Source: Phycisphaerae bacterium
Lineage (GTDB): Bacteria; Planctomycetota; Phycisphaerae; UBA1845
Length of the DNA stretch: 64,000 bases
Assembly: GCA_028289375.1 (NCBI GenBank)
Contig: JANQQK010000007.1
Coordinates: forward strand, 62,001-126,000
Direction: 5' to 3'
A model generated the notes under the pieces. The model saw nothing but the letters and a program-made list of their open reading frames with translations. It did no database searches and was not told the DNA's origin. Shown here piece by piece: positions 61,127-64,000 of this stretch; the first letter of the stretch is position 1; each line of letters starts with the position of its first letter. The position numbers and the translations under genes are program-made.

Positions 61127-62252
61127 ATGAGCATCGACGAGCACAAGACCACGTTTCAAGACCTGACCGCCCGAATCGTCAGCATTCGGGACTCTCTTTG
61201 ACTACGATAACAAACGCGCCGAACGCAAACGCCTCGACGATGTGATGGCAAAGCCTGATTTCTGGAACGATCAGGAATCTGCCCAAGCCACCGTTGCGGA
61301 CCTCAAACGCGTCAAGGCCATTACCGATCCCATCGAGGAAGTTGGCCAGCGCAGCGAAGAAATCGAGGCGATGCTCGAGCTTCTGTCTGACGAGGAACAG
61401 GACGAAGCCATCGAGCTTGAGCTTGCCGAGAATCTCACCGTCCTGAAACAATGCGTCGATCGCGTTGAGATGCTGGCGCTGCTCTCGGGGCCGCATGACG
61501 CCCGCGATTGTTACTTCAACATTCAAGCCGGCACCGGTGGTGCGGACGCCTGCGACTGGGCGGAAATGCTGCTGCGCATGTACCTGCGCTACTTCGAGCG
61601 TAACGGCTTTGCGGTCGAACAGCTCGCACGGCGCGATGGCGAAGAAGCCGGCATTCAATCATGCAACCTGCTGGTCAAGGGTCAATACGCTTACGGCAAC
61701 CTTTCGTGCGAGATGGGCGTCCATCGCCTCGTCCGCATTTCACCCTTCAGCGCGCAGGGCAAACGTGAAACGAGCTTCGCCTCTGTCGACGTGCAGCCCG
61801 ACATCGACGACATTGAAATCGACGTCGACTGGGACAAGGAAGTCCGCGAGGACACCTACCGTGCCAGCGGTGCGGGCGGCCAGCATGTCAACAAGACCTC
61901 GTCCGCCGTCCGGCTGACACATCTGGACACGGGCGCGGTGGTGCAGTGTCAAAATGAGCGATCGCAACACAAGAACCGCGCCGCCGCCCGGAAGATGCTG
62001 GTCGCACGGCTGTTTCAGATGGAACAGGCCAAGCGCGACGCGGAACTGTCCAAGTTCTACAGCGAAAAGGGACAGATCAGTTGGGGCAATTCCATCCGCA
62101 GCTACTTTCTTTACCCCGAGCAACGCGTGAAAGACGCACGCAACGGGCACCTGACGCACGACTCGGCCGGCGTTCTCGACGGTGACATTCAGGAGTTCAT
62201 CGACGCCGAGTTGCGACGCCGCGCCGCAAACAAACACGCCGCCGATAAATAG
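61127..62252 (+). CDS. prfB: Peptide chain release factor 2, needs programmed +1 frameshift
   Basis: Recognises UGA and UAA stops. The gene is in two frames: ATG at 61127 opens 24 codons ending CTT TGA; shifting +1 at CTTTGAC continues L-DYDNKRAERKRLDDVMAKP and on to the TAG at 62252, 374 residues in total. In this numbering the UGA-reading motif SPF is at 205-207 and the catalytic GGQ at 250-252, exactly as in E. coli RF2. The second part alone (from 61242) would lack the conserved N-terminus. The shift lets RF2 limit its own synthesis: when RF2 is scarce, the UGA is read through by frameshifting. Confidence 0.95.
61184..61202 (+). other. Programmed +1 ribosomal frameshift site in prfB
   Basis: CTTTGAC at 61196-61202 contains the slippery CTT codon, the in-frame TGA (61199-61201) and the following C that favours slow termination. 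The internal Shine-Dalgarno helper of E. coli (AGGGGG three nt before CTT) is replaced by the weaker CGGGA at 61187-61191, so efficiency may be lower or rely on other contacts. Confidence 0.9.
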
Positions 62253-62255
62253 ACC

Positions 62256-62281
62256 CACGATCGCCCAGACGCGCGATCGTG
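62256..62281 (+). terminator. Hairpin after prfB
   Basis: Perfect 9-bp inverted repeat (62256-62264 and 62273-62281) three nt after the prfB stop with an 8-nt loop. No T run follows, so any terminator function would depend on Rho or on the second hairpin. Confidence 0.45.
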
Positions 62282-62293
62282 TTGACAAGAAAT

Positions 62294-62322
62294 GGCCGAC
62301 CCCGCTCAACTCGGGGCCGGCC
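62294..62322 (-). terminator. GC-rich hairpin facing the Cys-rich gene
   Basis: Arms 62294-62304 and 62312-62322, 11 bp with one G-U pair when read on the minus strand (an A-C mismatch on the plus strand), 7-nt loop, then ATTTCTTGT. It lies 33 nt after the stop of the minus-strand Cys-rich gene and is its probable terminator. Confidence 0.5.
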
Positions 62323-62354
62323 TTGAGTTCAGGTCATCCGACGGACCGTACACA

Positions 62355-63737
62355 TCACGGCTGAATCGATATCGCCGCGTCGATCGTGCTGATGGTTGCC
62401 GTGCAGAAACCGCAATGATCGATCGACACGCCCGCCCGAGCAGCCAGACACGGGTTGCGATAGGTCCGTCCGTTGCACCCGCAAACCGGATCGATCTCGG
62501 CCGGGCAGGACGTCGGAAGCGGCGTACACACGCCCTGGAAGTCGCAGCAGCAGTTGCCGATGTCGAGCTTGCAGTATTCGCCATCGGCACATGGAATACC
62601 GGCGATTCCACCGCACACGCTGCCACACACTTCGCCATCTTCCTCGCACGTCGACTGGGCTGCGAAGTTGTTGCATTGCCACTGTCCGTTTGAACAGCAC
62701 GTCGCCCCCTCGAAGCAGCACGGATTGCCGTTCGTGCATGGCTCGTCCAGAGGATCGCAGCACTGACACTCGATGCCATCCTCGGCACACGTCGATTGGC
62801 CTGGACCGTTGTTGCACGCCCACGTGCCATCCGAACAGCAGGTCGCCCCCTCGAAACATGGCGGATTGCAGTTGTTGCCCGGCTTCTCGTCGGGATCGCA
62901 GCATTGGCACACGACGCCGTCCTGCGGGCACGTGGAATTCACGCCACCGTCGTTGCACGCCCATGTTCCGTCGGCACAGCACGTCGCGCCTTCAAAGCAG
63001 AACGGATTGCCGTTCACGCCCGGCTCATCGTTCGGACTGCAGCACTGACAGGCGTACCCATCCTCCGAACAGGTTGATTGGCCCGGACCATTGTTGCACG
63101 CCCATGTACCGTTCGAGCAGCACGTCGCCCCTTCGAAGCAGAACGGGTTGCCGTTCACGCCCGGCTCATCGTTCGGATCGCAGCAGTCGCACACTTCGCC
63201 ATCGCGGCTGCAGGTCGATTGACCCGGACCATTGTTGCACGCCCATTCACCGTTCGCACAACAGGTCGCCCCTTCAAAGCAGAACGGATTGCCGTTGACG
63301 CCCGGCTCGTCGTTCGGGTCGCAGCAGGAGCAAACTTCGCCGCGCCGCCGACAGGTCGACTGTCCGGCCCCGTTGTTGCACGCCCACGTGCCGTCTGCAC
63401 AGCAGGTCGCGCCTTCGAAACAGAAGGGATTGCCGTTCACGCCCGGTTCGTCGTTCGGGTCGCAGCAATCGCAGACATCACCGGGACGGGCGCACGTGGA
63501 CTGCCCCGTCGCATCGTTGCATTGCCACCGCCCATTGGCGCAGCAGGACGCGCCTTCGAAGCAGGCGGGGTTTCCATTCATCCCCGGCATGTCGTTGAGA
63601 TCGCAGCAACGATAGAACGGCTGAATATCAATGGGGCCAATGACGCTGATCGGCCCCTCCACGGCTGAAATCTGAGCGCTCGCCACGGGCACGGTGACGC
63701 CGATCGTCAAAAAGCATGCGACCACTTTCCGCTTCAT
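62355..63737 (-). CDS. Exported Cys-rich seven-repeat protein with Kazal-like end
   Basis: A 460-residue exported protein. A signal peptide (CFLTIGVTVPVASA) precedes seven tandem 47-residue repeats (typical start CCDPNDEPGVNGNPFCFEGA, then TCCADGTWACNNGPGQSTC, then DGEVC). Each repeat has eight cysteines in the pattern CC-x13-C-x5-CC-x6-C-x8-C-x6-C, likely four disulfides; repeats 6 and 7 have extra Cys. After them come CSVCGG-like linker residues and a Kazal-type protease-inhibitor motif (CPAEIDPVCGCNGRTYRNPC, then CGFC). AAGGAG lies upstream of the ATG. It probably forms an elongated disulfide rod; a role as inhibitor or adhesin is inference. Confidence 0.85.
   Translation of the reverse strand: MKRKVVACFLTIGVTVPVASAQISAVEGPISVIGPIDIQPFYRCCDLNDMPGMNGNPACFEGASCCANGRWQCNDATGQSTCARPGDVCDCCDPNDEPGVNGNPFCFEGATCCADGTWACNNGAGQSTCRRRGEVCSCCDPNDEPGVNGNPFCFEGATCCANGEWACNNGPGQSTCSRDGEVCDCCDPNDEPGVNGNPFCFEGATCCSNGTWACNNGPGQSTCSEDGYACQCCSPNDEPGVNGNPFCFEGATCCADGTWACNDGGVNSTCPQDGVVCQCCDPDEKPGNNCNPPCFEGATCCSDGTWACNNGPGQSTCAEDGIECQCCDPLDEPCTNGNPCCFEGATCCSNGQWQCNNFAAQSTCEEDGEVCGSVCGGIAGIPCADGEYCKLDIGNCCCDFQGVCTPLPTSCPAEIDPVCGCNGRTYRNPCLAARAGVSIDHCGFCTATISTIDAAISIQP
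62622..63608 (-). repeat. Seven 141-bp tandem coding repeats
   Basis: Seven direct copies of 141 bp inside the Cys-rich gene (47 codons each). Copies 2 to 4 are the most alike at protein level, the outer copies 1 and 7 the most diverged. This points to growth by duplication in the middle of the array. Confidence 0.9.
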
Positions 63738-63830
63738 CATGTTCTCCTTCGAAAGTGAAATGAGCCGGCTCCCGACGCCGACGTGAAAACGCAGTGAGAT
63801 GCTGTTCCCCTTGTCGTCCGATAATCGATA

Positions 63831-63847
63831 GTTCGAGCGTATCGAAC
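63831..63847 (-). promoter_or_regulatory. Inverted repeat upstream of the Cys-rich gene
   Basis: GTTCGA-gcgta-TCGAAC (6-bp perfect arms, 5-bp spacer), 94 nt upstream of the chosen ATG at 63737. Possible operator or chance palindrome; no promoter hexamers were identified with confidence. Confidence 0.25.
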
Positions 63848-63925
63848 AGCCAATCCTGTTCAAGTGAATTCCAACAAAAATCGCTGGCGCTTTAAGATGG
63901 GCAATGATGAAATGGTGATGCGCTC

Positions 63926-64000
63926 TCAGATTCCACCACGCATCTGCGGGGTTTCGGCGGGATGGCTTGGCGTTTCGTCACAGTAGATGTGCAGCGTGCT
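63926..64000 (-). CDS. Possible 3' end of a further minus-strand gene
   Basis: The last bases read on the minus strand give 24 codons (STLHIYCDETPSHPAETPQM, then RGGI) to a TGA at 63926. Codon use looks normal, but the stretch is too short to judge and its upstream part is outside the window. Confidence 0.2.
   Translation of the reverse strand, partial: STLHIYCDETPSHPAETPQMRGGI

Noticed and set aside
1..64000. tRNA, rRNA, CRISPR arrays, insertion sequences and prophage genes
   Set aside because: Looked for across the window; no cloverleaf-like run, regular spaced repeats, transposase or phage motif was recognised.

Overview
The window is GC-rich, densely coding bacterial chromosome, most likely from a planctomycete and probably a Phycisphaerae-type lineage. 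This is inferred from the gene families, not from a marker-gene comparison. The clues are: many secreted proteins ending in single dockerin-like EF-hand segments or in a short Pro-Thr/TM/Arg sorting tail; small membrane proteins ending in a CxxCxYNLxGN-SGxCPECG zinc ribbon; a DUF1571 protein; Gram-negative lipid A genes of the LpxD/LpxI type; and futalosine-pathway menaquinone genes (mqnA, mqnC). No rRNA, tRNA, CRISPR array, transposase or prophage was seen, so this looks like core chromosome with lineage-specific secreted and membrane proteins.

Layout. 1-4 kb: chaperone cluster groEL (5' end cut off), dnaJ, grpE, then an FmdB-type zinc ribbon and yacG. 4-9 kb: envelope genes (polytopic protein, family 2 glycosyltransferase, coupled membrane protein, secreted alpha/alpha-barrel protein). 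9-16 kb: M42 peptidase, a large secreted protein on the opposite strand, and mfd. 15.8-17.9 kb: four tandem paralogous zinc-ribbon membrane proteins with clear signs of recent duplication; two more relatives lie at 55.2-56.2 kb. 18-22 kb: membrane protein, DUF1571 protein, coiled-coil lipoprotein and a dockerin-like protein. 22.5-25 kb: ArsR-methyltransferase fusion and ahcY behind a near-consensus promoter, and a divergent SLOG protein. 25.5-33.6 kb: subtilisin-like lipoprotein, NHL-repeat protein, esterase, VOC protein and a large secreted protein.

33.6-39 kb: lpxD-lpxI, a zinc-ribbon protein, a lipoprotein and an alanine/Na+ symporter with soluble insertions. 39-41 kb: an NSS transporter with a 68-residue single-TM companion. 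42-44 kb: mqnA-mqnC with an ATGA overlap. 44-48 kb: an OPT transporter with a large soluble insertion, a 2-TM helper and a PhoD-like lipoprotein in one tight unit. 48.4-50.4 kb: a YtrA-type GntR regulator, ABC ATPase and permease behind a perfect 10-bp inverted repeat. 50.7-64 kb: arylsulfotransferase-like protein, a gluzincin-like protein, comM (possibly leaderless), a GSDH-type dehydrogenase, purB, a cyclophilin lipoprotein, prfB with its programmed +1 frameshift, and a Cys-rich seven-repeat/Kazal secreted protein.

The most novel-looking items are the zinc-ribbon paralogue array, the OPT/helper/PhoD unit, the seven-repeat Cys-rich protein and the transporters carrying soluble insertions. 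Start codons were chosen from Shine-Dalgarno spacing, lipoboxes or signal peptides and family alignment from memory. All family names come from motif recognition without database searches.
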